Below are positions 48,319 to 60,813 of a stretch of DNA of 64,000 bases, one piece after another. Each line of letters opens with the position of its first letter. Positions within the stretch are counted from its first letter, which is position 1. The notes beneath the pieces are model-generated. The model was not told the DNA's origin. It searched no databases and saw only the letters and a program-made list of their open reading frames with translations. Source of the stretch: Azadirachta indica (lineage: Eukaryota > Streptophyta > Magnoliopsida > Sapindales > Meliaceae). A program made the position numbers and the translations under genes. The DNA is taken from positions 8,949,182 to 9,013,181 of the forward strand of contig CM040445.1 of assembly GCA_022749755.1 (NCBI GenBank), given 5' to 3'.

Positions 48319-50590
48319 GTGCTTGACATCAACAATGATTTGATCGACTGTATGTTAAAAAGCATGGACAAAGGCATTGAAGAAGTTAAATATAGATGTT
48401 GTTGTATTGGATTTTCAGATTTTTTTTTCCTAGAAAGTGAGGCTCATATGGAAGATGAGTTTCCCTATTCTCAAGTAACAGATGTAGAGACAACACAACC
48501 ACACATTACACATATTCTCGTATCTAGCAAAGGAACAAAATACAGATGATGATGACCTAGTTGATGCTTTGAATAGAATGCATCAACAATACAAAGAAAT
48601 ACAAACGTGCATACAGAGTTACAACAACAAGAATTAGATGGTGAGGAAAGGGCAAATTCTAACTCAGATGCTGAGGCTAAATCTGATGATGAGTCAGATG
48701 GATGACGAAAATGCAAAAGTTAGAAGTGAAGATTTCATTGAGTCGACTAATGACAACATTCCTCTTATTGTCAAATTTGAAAATGATGAAGAAGAGAAGC
48801 ATCTTAACATCTGAGGATAAAGAAGCACTCTAAGAATATAACAGTGATGGGGACAAAGACTTGGAAGTAAGTTTTGATGATGATGGCATAACAATTGGCA
48901 GAATGGTAAGAGATTTAAGGGGTAAAATGTACAAAATTCCAAGGATGATATTAAGCAAGAAGCAGGTCCAGTGTTTAGTAACGTTACTCAGTTTAGAGAG
49001 GTGCTGAAAGACTACGCAATCCAAGAAGGCTTTTGGCTTAAGTGTATTAAAAATAAAAGTACAAAGTAGGAGCTATTTATGGAAGGTCGAATTGTGAGTA
49101 GAAGATCCACTCATCTTCCTAGTTGATAAACTCAGTTTTTGTATATGATCAATTATCATTGAAAACCACACATGCAAGCGGAGGTTCAAGAATCTAAAAG
49201 TGACCAGCCATTGGGTAAAAAAGAAGCTTTATGACACAATTACAAATAACCCTGTCATTGAAGCTAATGGTATGGCAGCTAAGTTGTACAGGCGATTTGG
49301 GATTGGTATAATCAAGAAGATACTATATAAAGCTAAGAAAAAGGCTCTAAGCATGGCAGTAGTTGATTTACACCTTCGTACAAAAGACTTCAAGACTATA
49401 GTCATATGTTGGCAAGAATTATTGGAGCAAGAGTCAAGATTCACCAATACCTTATAAGAGTTTTCAGAAGAATTTTTATTGGCTTTGGTGCACAGAAAAA
49501 AGGGTTTATGATGGGTGCGGGAGATTCATGGGTTTAGATGGTTGCCACTTAAAAACACTACATGTTGGGGTCTTTCTATTTGTAATAGCAGTAGGTGCTA
49601 ACAATGGCATCTTTCTTTTGGCAGTTTATATATGTAAGGGTGAGCATTTTAAGAGCTGGGGTTGGTTTCTACAATTATTCAAGGAGCATATGAGGATAAT
49701 TGACAACATGGCACTCATTTTCATGTTTGACAGACAAAAAGAAGTAATTGCAAAACTTACTATTAAGATACTCAGATCACATTTCTGGATGGTTATTGAA
49801 GCAATGAACAAAGCTGATTTTGATCATACCATGGGTAAAATTCAAGAGCTTAAACCTGATGCACATACATGCTTGATTCAAAATCAACCAAACACTTAGG
49901 CTGTGCATCAGTTTGACCATTTCTTCAATATTTACTGTGCTATAAATAATATAACGGAGTCTTAAAATAAATTCCTAAATGAGTATAAAAGAAAGCCAAT
50001 ATTGAAGCTACAAGAATTTATAAGGTTAAAATTAATGAAAATGATGATAAGAAGGAAGGAAAAAAGTGTGGAATGGCATACAAATCTGCCTCCAAAGGTG
50101 TGTAAAAAATTAAGAAGCTCTCAAAGTTCGCAAGAAAACTTGTGGGGTAAAATCAAGTGAGGCTGAGTTTGAGTGATAGATTACAAATTGGACAGTGGCG
50201 TGCACTTTGTTGTGGACTTAAGCAAGTCATGTTTTAATTGTTTGGGCTGGCAAGTCATTATACTACTATGCTAGGATGCATTGGCATGTATTATCTAGTT
50301 AAATCTTAAACCAGCAAACCATATTCGTAAGAGCTTGACTAGAGATGCATATCAGTTCACCCACTCTGAATCAATATAACCACTGCCTGACAAGATGCAT
50401 TGGCCAAGAACTGATTTGCAAGAGCTTGAGCCTCCATTCATCATTGCTAATATAGGCAGACTAAAGTACAATAGAAGGAAAGAGCCAAATGAAAAAGAAG
50501 TCCCCCAAGAGAAGAGAAGATTTATTACAAGATGTAGTAAGTGAAAAAATATCGGGCATAATAAAAAAAGTTGCCAACTAATAATGTAAA
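48319..50590 (+). pseudogene. MULE (mudrA-type) transposase, MULE 2
   Basis: An acidic N-terminal region (about 48,440-48,900) is followed by the DNA-binding region at 49,200-49,340 (SHWVKKKLYDTITNNP, GIIKKILYKAKKKAL). The catalytic core at 49,528-49,900 has the first Asp in MGLDGCHLKTL and the second in FDRQKEVIAKL. A SWIM zinc-finger remnant lies near 50,210-50,290. The C-terminal CCHC knuckle at about 50,530-50,580 reads RCSK-stop-KNIGHNKKSC; its second Cys codon has become TGA. Several stops and frameshifts disable the protein. In life it would bind the terminal repeats and excise the element. Confidence 0.82.
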
Positions 50591-51733
50591 TTAATAAATT
50601 AGTAGATAGTAATTTATGTATCTTGACAATGATTTATTCATGCCCTAACCTACTCAAATTTGCATATACGACGATACCAGAGCTACCACTACCACAATTG
50701 TCGCTGCCATAAGTGTTATAGCCACAACTGCCATAACTTTCCATTCTACAAGCGCTACTATCACAGGTAGTATCATTTATTATCAATTTGGTTTATCCTA
50801 GTAGTCATGTGTCATTGATTGTAAGTGATTTTCGATACAGGTGGAAGAAAACACAAGGGAAACTACTTCTAGCAAGATAAATTACAAGAAACTGAAGGCA
50901 TTTGGGTAAAAAAGAGATTCCCCACCTAACAACAACCTAGCAAACAGGTGGGTCTAGAAGTAACACTATAGCTTGAGTTATGCAAAAGGTAATGCTGTTA
51001 TGGTTTTTGGATTATAAATCATTAATATTAACTATAAAATATATCATGAAAACCTATATGCAATGTTTAATATTATACTTTTAACTGTTTGTAGGTTAAA
51101 AAATTAACATATATTTGTGGAAACTTGTGTATGAATGCAACATGTTATTTTTTCAAGACTCTTTTGGTTGTCTAAACAGAAATGTGCAGATATGACAAAT
51201 AGGTTAATATGTATGTTTTTGAACCAAATATTTTTTTGGTAAATCTTGATAGTAGATAAGTTAATGTTTTGGGTGCATGGGTTATGTTCACAACATATAT
51301 ATGGACATCAATGGTGTATGAGTGAACACAAGCTATACATATATACCGATAAACTTATATATCAACAATGCTATCTTCTTTTGCAGCAAATATTATACAA
51401 TGGTTGACCATAAAAAAATTTCATTGTCTTATATTATAAATACGTATCAGTTTATAGTTTGCACTTTGTTGAAATAGCCTATAGTTGGATTAATGTATAA
51501 CGGCACGATCAAACCACCATTATCTTGTCAGCATATCTGGTATTGATTATAGTTGATCTTCGATAATCATCTTGACTTCATTCTAATACATGCATTCTGC
51601 ACATGTCCTTGCATTGCTTTGCATGTTGCTTGATCTTGACTACTCTTAAAAGTTGTGAATCAACTGCATATATATTGCTTTCAGGACCTATGACCTTTCC
51701 CATAGTGTTATTTAACTCCTCCTTAGTATGATT
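50591..51733. other. Interior of MULE 2, no gene seen
   Basis: AT-rich DNA between the convergent transposase and zinc-finger genes; presumably their 3' regions. Confidence 0.35.
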
Positions 51734-51913
51734 TCAAAACTTGAAATAGCCACACTTTTGTGGCCGCTGGTAGGAGAAACAAAGCTTATGAAAGGTCTTC
51801 ATACTCTCTGAAATTCTAATGCTAGCCTTTTCCCTACAATCACAAACCCTATTCTTGAACTTAATGATCCAACCATTAACCACATTTATATTTGCACTTT
51901 TGATGTTAGACAT
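51734..51913 (-). CDS. GRF-type zinc-finger protein of MULE 2
   Basis: A 59-codon ORF (ATG 51,913) contains the GRF zinc-finger pattern RVCDCREKASIRISESMK and LCFSYQRPQKCGYFKF, followed immediately by a TGA where the family normally has Trp. It is convergent with the transposase at 48,319-50,590, mirroring MULE 1. It is shorter than typical GRF proteins and probably truncated by that stop, because further plausible coding sequence continues past it. Confidence 0.6.
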   Translation of the reverse strand: MSNIKSANINVVNGWIIKFKNRVCDCREKASIRISESMKTFHKLCFSYQRPQKCGYFKF

Positions 51914-52934
51914 GCTATCCTTTCCTAACTAAACTCATCACTTTCTGGCTTCCAAAAGTGAAAAAAATTCACAACTTCACTCCTGCTTACATAACAAATA
52001 CAACTTATTAGGGTTTTTCTCAAACTCAAATATAGCTACTCGAGCCTTTATTCTACATTTGCAAAATGGAACTTGATTAGCTCCTCATTAATTTCCATTG
52101 TTGTTGGTTTGATAGATGTTGAAAGGGTTGATATTTTTTTGGACTTTGTATGCTTGCTACTAGATGATAAAGATTAAAAAATGCTTACTAGTTTTATGCA
52201 CATATATTTTAAATGGAATGATGGGGTATGTATGGTAGATGGTGTATGAGTGAATTTTTTTGTGTTGTTGTTAAAGGGGTTGATTTTTTTTTCTTTTGAC
52301 TTTCTATGCTTGCTACTACAACCAGCACATTAAAGAATGCTTCGTGGTTTCATGCACCAGATTTTGAATGTGATAATGGGTTATGTATGCTGGGTTATGC
52401 GTAAATTTTTGCTGGTGTTGAACTTGTGCAGTTTGGTGTTGTTGTTGTATGAATATGAACATAATGATAGGGACGAAATGAAATTGTGATTATTGAGGGA
52501 CTTCATGCATATGGCTTGCTATTTAATGCCAAATTTTTTATCATTACAAGCTTTCTTTTGCTCTCTCAATGTTCAAATTGAAGCCAAATAAGACAAAATC
52601 TAATTTCATTCTTCACTTTAAAATTTAAGGCCATTTTGATAATTTCTATACATAATACTATTCTAACTAACATTTTTTTTATATATAATGTCATGATTAA
52701 TTATATAAATATATTTATGTATACTATTTTCAATCTTCAATAAAATCGATACCTAAGTACGCATTTTTCCCATAAAATATTAAAGAATATTAAAGTAATT
52801 TCACTTGTTTATTAAGGATGTTAAAGTAAATTTGCTTCTTCTCATCCCAAAGTACTGCAATTGATACTATTACACAGCTTTTGTAGAGTTCTGACACAAT
52901 CAAAAAGGTAAAATTATCATTGCGTACAAAAACT
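51914..52934. other. Right interior of MULE 2
   Basis: Upstream region of the GRF zinc-finger ORF up to the right terminal repeat. Two imperfect copies of a stretch beginning GTTGATTTTTTTT..GACTTT.TATGCTTGCTACTA (about 52,127-52,215 and 52,275-52,365) form a local duplication. No other gene seen. Confidence 0.4.
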
Positions 52935-53038
52935 AACGCTTTTCACTAATGGAAATAATGTGAGGGAAGGGGCCTTAGGGTATTTTTAAAAATATTAGGT
53001 CAAATAAAGAAGGGATATCGGCTATTTGCCTTTAATAT

Positions 53039-54880
53039 TAATTAAATTTGATAAATACATTTAGAACAAATAAATAAACAATAAATAGCAACAAATGCCT
53101 ATATTCTTTTGTTAGTGTTTATATAGTGTTTATTAATCTGAACAAATGGAACCTATGATATTTATAGTGTTGAAAACTAAGGAAATAAATTTTTTTTTTT
53201 TTTCAAACTTTGGGAGTATTGATTAAATACTCAATACCCTATTTTGATATTTAAAATAGTCTAAATTGTCTGAGTAGAAGTAGTTGGTTTATTGTAATAT
53301 ACTCCACCTTTTTGGAAAATATCAAATATTTTTGACTTTTAGGATATTATTAAATACTCTATAACTTTACCAAAATAGTAAGATACCCCAAAATTTTAGG
53401 ACGTTGTTAGATATTATTTGAACAAATAGGAAGATATTTTTTACCTTTTGACCAAATAATAAGATACCCTAAGGCTAATTTGTCGTTAATTGGTTCTGTT
53501 TATTTTTATATGAAATAACTATTTTACCTTTGCACATATAAAAAGCATGTAAACTGATTAGATTATATTTATTATCAATTATAATGATTAATAGGACCTT
53601 GTCGTTAATGTATAATGATATTTAGATTAAGATATTGTAATGACGATTTTAATTTTATTTACTTTTTTTATAATTATAGCTTTATTTGATTAATTTATTT
53701 TACATGAGCAGTTAAATAATTAAGGCTAATTAATTTAGTGATTTATGTACAATAAATGAATCAAATAAAGTATAATTGTAGATAATAATTAATGATAAAA
53801 TTATTAGGAAAAGTTAAGGGTAAAATTGTTATTATAATCTCCTAATTTAAATGTCATTATATATTAAAAATAGGACTGATAACAGTTATAACAAATTTTT
53901 AAAAGTAAATATCAAGTTCATTCCAATTCGAAAATATTTATTAATAAGACTCTTTGTGTTAAATTTTTTATTTTTATTTTTTTTAGTAAAAAAGGTATAA
54001 TATTTATAATAACTTAAAAATAAAAATAAAAATAAAATAAATTATATTTTTAATAAAAATAATTATATAATAAAAAAACAAAGAAAGACCCTAAATTGTC
54101 GCCATCTTTTTCTGTCGCTGTCGTTGCCAGGCTAACTTTTTCTTATTTTCAACTTCTTTCTTTTCTTCTTCCTCTTTTTTCATTTTTCTTTTCTTTTCTT
54201 TTCTTTTTTATACATTTAAAAATCATGTAAATAACCGATTTATCCTTATTAAAAGATAATGACCAATATGACCTTTTCTGTAATATATAATGATATTTAA
54301 ATTAAAATATTGTAATGATAATTTAATCCTTAAATTTTTTATGATAATTTTATTTTTATTTATTTATTTTTGACAATTATAGCTTTATTTGATTAATTTA
54401 TTTTGCATAAATAGTTAAACAATTGAGGATACAATAATTAAGGGTAATTAATTTAGTGGTTTATGTACAATAAATTAATCAAATAAGATTATAAATATCA
54501 ATAATTAATAATAAAATTTTTAAAAAAAATTAAAGTTTTATAATATCAATTTAAATCTTATTCTATATTTAAAAATATAGTTATATTAGCCATTATGCAT
54601 TGATAATAAGAATAAGATAATTTATATGCTTCTAAATATTTAGAGGTAAAATAGTTATTTCACATATAAAGATTCGAAAATCAATTATAGCAACATTATG
54701 TTAGGAATACCTTCTTATTTAATCAAAGTTAGGAGGGCATCTTCCGACTTTATCAAAAACCATCTTCCTATTTTGTCAAGAAACGGGAGTATCTAACACA
54801 TTCTAAAACTTTATATTTATCTCTTTCTTTTTAAAAAAAAATACTAAACCCTAAAAATTAGGGGATATATCATATATGTT
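53039..54880. repeat. Foldback element with internal direct duplication
   Basis: Inverted arms lie at about 53,380-53,480 and 54,690-54,810, sharing ATAGGAAGAT and TGTTAGATA landmarks. Inside, a stretch of about 220 bases (53,580-53,800) recurs in the same orientation at about 54,260-54,490, with TTTATTTGATTAATTTATTTT and GTTTATGTACAATAAA in common. A pyrimidine-rich run of TTTTCTT repeats lies at 54,140-54,210. There is no coding capacity. Confidence 0.55.
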
Positions 54881-55952
54881 GTTTCTCATTCAGACGGGGG
54901 TTATATTATAATATGTAAATTAACACGTACCTTCTTTATGATTCGGGATCGTACATAAGAGAAAGTTTAGCGGAAGAAACTTACGTCCCCTAGAGCTTGA
55001 GGTTTAGGGGTATTATGGTAAGACAACCATTCACTTATCCGGTTTTATGTTTTGTTGAACATTACAAGTGAGAAAATACATCTATAAACTCAGCTTCTTA
55101 TCCAACTTTCAAACCAAAATTCATACGAAATGTTAGAGCTTGAGGTCATAGTTTGTCTAATTTATCGATTTCTTTGCAAGCTGGCCGCAAGGGTCGATTT
55201 GTGAAGGGAAATCGAAGCCTTTTTCACACCATCACTTGCGTAACTCGTTTATGTTTGACTTTGTAGATCAAAGGCCTTTAACTGAAAGTATAAGCAATTA
55301 TTTTAGTGGTATCAGATTCAATGGCAATGGCCTTCTCATTGCAGCTATGGTTCTTATTATGATTATTATATTGGGGTTGTGATTGTTATTGTTATTAACC
55401 CTAAGAGTTAATCCACTATTAGTAGGACAATTAGAGAAACCTAACTCGTTCCCATTCGACTTAATCAAGCGAGCAGTAAACTCAACGATGAGTAATTGAA
55501 TGCTGCTCCTAGAAGTCGGTCGCCATCAACTTCTGGGCCCGAGTTAGTCGAGAAGGCTCGAAACCCAACAATTGCTTTGAGGCTTTAAGATCCTGTTGGT
55601 CATTGAAGTAAGTAGAGGTACGAGTGTCATAGATTTGAGTAAAAGAAGAGTCTTGGATTTTAGTAATGAAAAAGAAAAATAAATGAAAAAATTTTCAACT
55701 TCGGCATTGGGTGAGTTTGAGTTACAGCTGGTAAAATGGATGAATTCTCCATCATTTTATGTGCTTCAAGCACTCTGACTTTATTATTTTCTTCTTTTGT
55801 GGAGAATAATCGGGATCTAGGATTGCTTGAAACAAAGAATGTGTTGTTTACATTATCTTCTAATTCATTTGGAAATTTTTTGCCTTTGAAAAGTCAAATA
55901 TGCCAGTTAACAAAATTTGAGAATGGTGAAAGGATAACGTAAGCCCGCATGT
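54881..55952. other. Intergenic DNA, possible decayed coding fragment
   Basis: Base composition is less AT-rich than the neighbours. At about 55,307-55,590 a plus-strand frame reads a hydrophobic stretch (FNGNGLLIAAMVLIMIIILG) followed by a broken polar region, which could be the membrane anchor of a decayed gene, but no domain is recognisable. The ORF at 55,736-55,942 has no known relative. Confidence 0.25.
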
Positions 55953-55960
55953 ATTCATAG

Positions 55961-57122
55961 TAGGGATGACAATTTTTTTCGCGAGGCCAAGAGCTCATAG
56001 AGGCCTACCTTTTTTGGGTTGGAGATCGGGACAAATATTTTGACTAAAGCGGAAATCAAGTTAGGGACGGCGATAAGAGTACATCCCTATTTTAAAATCG
56101 AGCCGAGGACAAGAATAGGCTTTTTTTTCCCTGGCTCGTCCCTGTTTCCTTGAAATTGTGAGTTTTATTCGATTAATTACATATGAGTCCATTTTATTTG
56201 ATAAATAATTAAAATATTTTATATTTTTATTTAGGTCAATTAAATCCTTTTGAAAGTTTATACTTTTTTTACTTTAGTCAATTAAATCCTTTATAACATT
56301 TTACAATTTTTCAATCCGACCAATTTTAGAACTTTTTAAATTTATTTTAAATTTCAGATTTAATAATGATAACTACCTATATATAATTTAGTTTGTTGAA
56401 TTATCGTTAAATAATAATAATTATGTGTAAAAATTAAATAATTTTCTTGAAATTTTTAAACTTAATTTAAAAAAGAAAATAATTATATTTTTAATCAAAT
56501 TTATTTTATTAAAATTTAAAAACTATAACACAACATACATTTATTGTTTCTTCAAGTAATTATAAAGAAAAATAATAGTAATAAACTTATTTTTAAATAA
56601 TTGTTAAAGATAAATTAATGTCAAAAAAATAATTAATTTATAATCAATGAATTCATTTATTTTTTTCTTTTCATATTTCATTTTTTTTATTTACCAAACA
56701 AAATATTTTTCTGCAAACAAAAATTCAACTCTGAGATTAATTTAATATATTTCTCTAACTTTTTATTAATTCTATTAAAAATTAGATCAAAATTTACTAC
56801 TGCATATATATTTTTTAATTTATATAGGTTAAAAAAAATTGAAGTAAATGTATAAATTAAAATTTGATATTTTATTATAATAAAATTGTTATTAACTATT
56901 AAATATTTTATTCTATATATATATATATATTTGTGTGTATTAGTTAAAAAACTTAATAACATTTAATAATATTCTAGTTAAATTAAGTACGGATTCTAGT
57001 TAAATATATTTATTTACATACATTACATAACAACAAATTATGGTCCAATGATAAGTAAAGTGTTAAATTTACCCTAACTCTTGAGATCAAACGGTCCTGT
57101 CCTTGGCCTATTGCCATCCTTA
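55961..57122. mobile_element. Non-autonomous hAT element, second copy
   Basis: Left end TAGGGATGACAA, right end the inverse of TAAGGATGGCAA. Flanking 8-mers ATTCATAG (55,953-55,960) and GTTCATAG (57,123-57,130) match at 7 of 8. The GC-rich first 200 bases (GGGATCGGG-like words) and the phrase ATGATAAGTAAAGTGTTA near the right end are shared with the copy at 1209-2425, so the two are siblings. No transposase. Confidence 0.78.
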
Positions 57123-58144
57123 GTTCATAGAAAAAAGAGCCAAATTTTTTAAGATTTCAATTTTGTCTTTTTTCTTTTAAACAGTGAAGGGTGTTATATT
57201 TATGTCAAGGGAAATTGGTAGATACCCTTGAGATATTGGAAAATAACATATACCTCTTTGTTGTTTTAAAAATGGCACATACTCTCTCAACTATTGAAAA
57301 ATGGCAAATACTCCTTAAAGTTACTATGTATTTATGCAAAATAATTATTTTACCCTTATATATTTACAAGGCATATTAGTTAATCATTTTAACCCAGTTA
57401 TTAATACATAATGATTAATATACCATTATAATTTTTTTTTTATAATTATGTATAGTCTCTAAATTATTGTTAGTATTTTAAATAATTTTATTGTCATTAT
57501 ATTAATAATATTTAATATTTTTTGACAATATTTGATATTAAATTATTTAAATTATTTTATTTATAAATTAATAAAATTATGTAAAAATTATATAAATATT
57601 TTCAAAATTATAAATAATGTAATTCATATATTAAAAATATTATTTGGGCTTCATTTTAATTGATTGTGTTATAAATTAAATATATTTAATTATAAATTAC
57701 ATAAATTATTCAAGTTATTTTATTTATAAATTAATACAATTATGTATAATTATATAAATATTCTCAAAATTATAAATTATACAAACAATTAAAATAAATC
57801 CAAACTAATATTTGAATTTCATGAATATATTATTTACAATATTTTTGATATATAAATTCCATATAATGAATATAACATATTTATTTATCAAAAATATTCT
57901 CAAAATATAAATAATATAATTCATATAATTCAAATAATATTTGGTATTTATTTTTGTTGATTGCGTTATAAATTAATATAATGATAATAAAATTATTTAA
58001 AATGTTAATAATAATTTAGAGATTAATTATCAAACTATTGAACACACAATGGAAAATGCTCATTTTCCTCCATTGTTTGACCTAATATTCCAATACTCTT
58101 CTGTCATTTCCATAATACCCCGAATCTCTCTTCTGTTTGTTAAT

Positions 58145-59535
58145 AAGGTTAAGTATAATAATATGTGAGTACCTAAAGTTTACTTATTAACTTAAATAGT
58201 TTTAATAATTTAAAAAATAACCAAAAAAATTCTATTTTATTACAAAAATAATTATACCCTTATATAATATTAATTAGCTAAAAAATTAGTTTCAACTCCT
58301 AACTGAAAATAAATATTAAAATAATAATACATATTATTTTGTAACACATTAAATATAAATATTTATTAACATATTATAATTAAAATATAATTTTATTTAT
58401 TTTAAAATATATTAATAATTCAATATTAATTAGGTATTAGAAAATAAATAAAATAAATGATAAATAAATACTAATCTATAAATAAAATATATTATAATAT
58501 GATTATTCTAATTCATAAATAAATATTGATCTATAAATAAAATATATTATAATACAATACTCATAATTATATATAATCATAATTATTGTACCATAATATA
58601 ATCATAAAATTTTACAATATATTAATAATTCAATATTACATAGGTAAGAAAATAAATATATATAAATCATATATTAATATTTTATTTACTTTTTAGTTAA
58701 CTACTATTAAATAAGAATATAATCATTATTTTTTAATAAATTGAGTATTTTATAGGTATTTTTGAGACTAAACGTTAAGTTTAATTAGGTTAATAGGTCA
58801 AATTTTTTCAGAATTTGAAACAATAATGAGTTTTATAACAAAAAAAATGATATTTTAAAATAAAAGCATGGATTTCATAATTAAAAAAGTTCTTCAAACT
58901 AAAAAGTTTTATGAAAATGTAAAATATATAGTAATATGATATAACATTATAATATCAATTTATATAGATAGATTGGTATATGTAATAGTAATGATATGAT
59001 TTCTTTTAAATATATTGTTCTTTATATGTGTTAGTCAATGTAAATAATATTTTTATATTGAATATTAAATAAAATTTTATAAATTATTTTTTGAATAAAA
59101 ATTTATCTAAATTTTGAATTTTTTAAACATGATAAATTTATCTAAATATTAAATAAAATTGAATGATCAATTTTATAATTATCAAAAATACATAAAATAT
59201 TATTATTTCATTTATTTTAAAAATTATCAAATTAACTTTCAATTTATAAAATCATGTTAAAAAGAAATCAAAATTTAAAATAAATTTATATTCAAAAGAT
59301 AATTTATAAATTAGTTATCAATGTGTTATAAAATAAGATATATTATTATTTTACTATCTATTTTCAATTAGGAATTAAAAATAATTTTTTAACTAATTAC
59401 TATTATATAAGGGTATAATTGTTATTTTTTTAATAAGTTATAATTTATATGGATATTTTTAAAACTATTTAGTCTATTTATGTTAATAGGCTAAACTTTA
59501 GAAACTTACATGTTATTATATTTAACCTTGTCAAC
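58145..59535. repeat. Innermost foldback element
   Basis: Arms at 58,145-58,350 and 59,325-59,535 pair through AATTATACCCTTATATAATA and its inverse and through AACTCCTAACTGAAAATA and its inverse. Parts resemble 60-420 at the left edge of the window, so this family is present at least twice. Confidence 0.55.
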
Positions 59536-59714
59536 TAATAGAAGGGGGATTCAAGTTATTATGGAGATAATAAGGAGTATTAGAGTATTAGATCAAACAA
59601 TATGGGTAATTGGGAATTCTCCGAATTATAAAAAAATAAATTATAAGGATATATTAGTTATTAGTATTAATAATTGGGTTAAATTTATCAATTAATATGT
59701 TTTCTAAATATAGG

Positions 59715-60349
59715 GTCAATTTAGGATTGTTGTAGATTTGAAAAAACTTGCTTCTATTGCACTGTAGAAACAATCAGCTTTAAAGATAATCAATTTCGTG
59801 TTTGATAAATTTTCTTTTTAAAAGTGCTGTAAATTTGAAAATTAGTTTTGTATGTTTGATAAAGTTATTATTAAAAATATTGTAGTAATATAAATGATTA
59901 AAATGTACGTAGTGAATAGTAATAAATAAAAATTACTTTAATATAATATAATATATGCTTACTTAAAATAATTTATAGATAAAATATATATATATATATC
60001 ATAACTAAAAAAAAATAAAAAAAGGAAAAAATTTTGGTTTTAACAATTTTATTTTTTAATTAAAGTTGAAATTTAAAAATTATTTGTAAGGTTAATTTTG
60101 AGTTTTTATAATTTTAAATAGATATATTTAGTATTATTTTTAGAAATAAAGCTACTTTTCAAAATTAAATTTTAAAAAAATAACTATTTTTCTATTTCTC
60201 AAAATCTGCTATAAAATAATATGATTTTGTCAAAAGTGATTTTAAAAATATTTTATGAAACACAAAAAATATTTTATGAAACACATAAAATAACTTTTTA
60301 CAGTGGAAAATTATTTTTACTTCTCCCAGTAACAATTCTAAACAGGCTC
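59715..60349. mobile_element. MITE (hAT type), about 635 bp
   Basis: The left end CAATTTAGGATTGTTGTAGA and the right end, whose inverse is GAGCCTGTTTAGAATTGTTAC, resemble the abundant plant MITE family with termini of the TGTTTGGGATTGCTG type. Short AGGG repeats flank it on both sides, and its removal restores the right arm of the enclosing foldback. The exact target duplication is not resolved. Confidence 0.5.
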
Positions 60350-60480
60350 ATATTAGGGTAAAATAATAATTTTATGTAAATGCATAGTGATTTTATGGCA
60401 TATTTGCTGTTTGTCAATAGTTGAGAGGGTACTGTCATTTTTAAAACAGTAAGGGATATCCATCGTTACCTAATTCCCAA

Positions 60481-60813
60481 AAGATCTCCACCAGTTTTCC
60501 GTCAACTCATGGTCGAGGGGAGCTATGTATTTTTTTCTCAAAGTTTTGCTCTAAGTGTGACAATCCTAAACTTTAGGGAGAGTATGTGTTAATTCGCATA
60601 TTACTATAAACCTAAAAATACCCCAAAGGTTGAGACATATTGCAAGGTCCTCCCATTTGACGTTACCACGTTAGTTTCCCTCTAAACTAAGCATCTCAAA
60701 TTAATCGACAAATTTGAAAAATCCGTAACCGTTGTATGGGGGTTTCAAACAAACACTATTACTAACACAAACTTTCACTCGCTAATTTCTAACCAACACA
60801 AGAATTCTTAACA
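60481..60813 (+). promoter_or_regulatory. Upstream region of HAP2
   Basis: Presumed promoter and 5' leader of HAP2, directly abutting repeat DNA at 60,480. I see no clear TATA box. The short distance means repeat elements lie within about 335 bases of the start codon. Confidence 0.4.

Larger units (their letters stand above)
47035..53038. mobile_element. Mutator-like element, MULE 2 (about 6 kb)
   Basis: Terminal sequences at 47,035-47,130 and 52,935-53,038 are imperfect inverted repeats. Both contain ACATTATTTCCATTAGTGAAAA, an AAAAATACC stretch and a terminal GCCGATA/CCCGATA box. Between them are a plus-strand transposase remnant and a minus-strand GRF zinc-finger ORF. I could not find a convincing 9-bp target duplication, so the outer limits are uncertain by perhaps 20 bases. 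Confidence 0.65.
57197..60480. repeat. Foldback element with nested insertions
   Basis: Outer arms at about 57,197-57,390 and 60,345-60,480 are inverse copies (AATGGCACATACTCTCTCAA against TTGAGAGGGTACTGTCATTT). Inside lie a second inverted pair (58,040-58,135 with 59,540-59,630) and, inside that, a third (58,145-58,350 with 59,325-59,535), plus a MITE near the right arm. All are very AT-rich and without genes. Confidence 0.55.
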
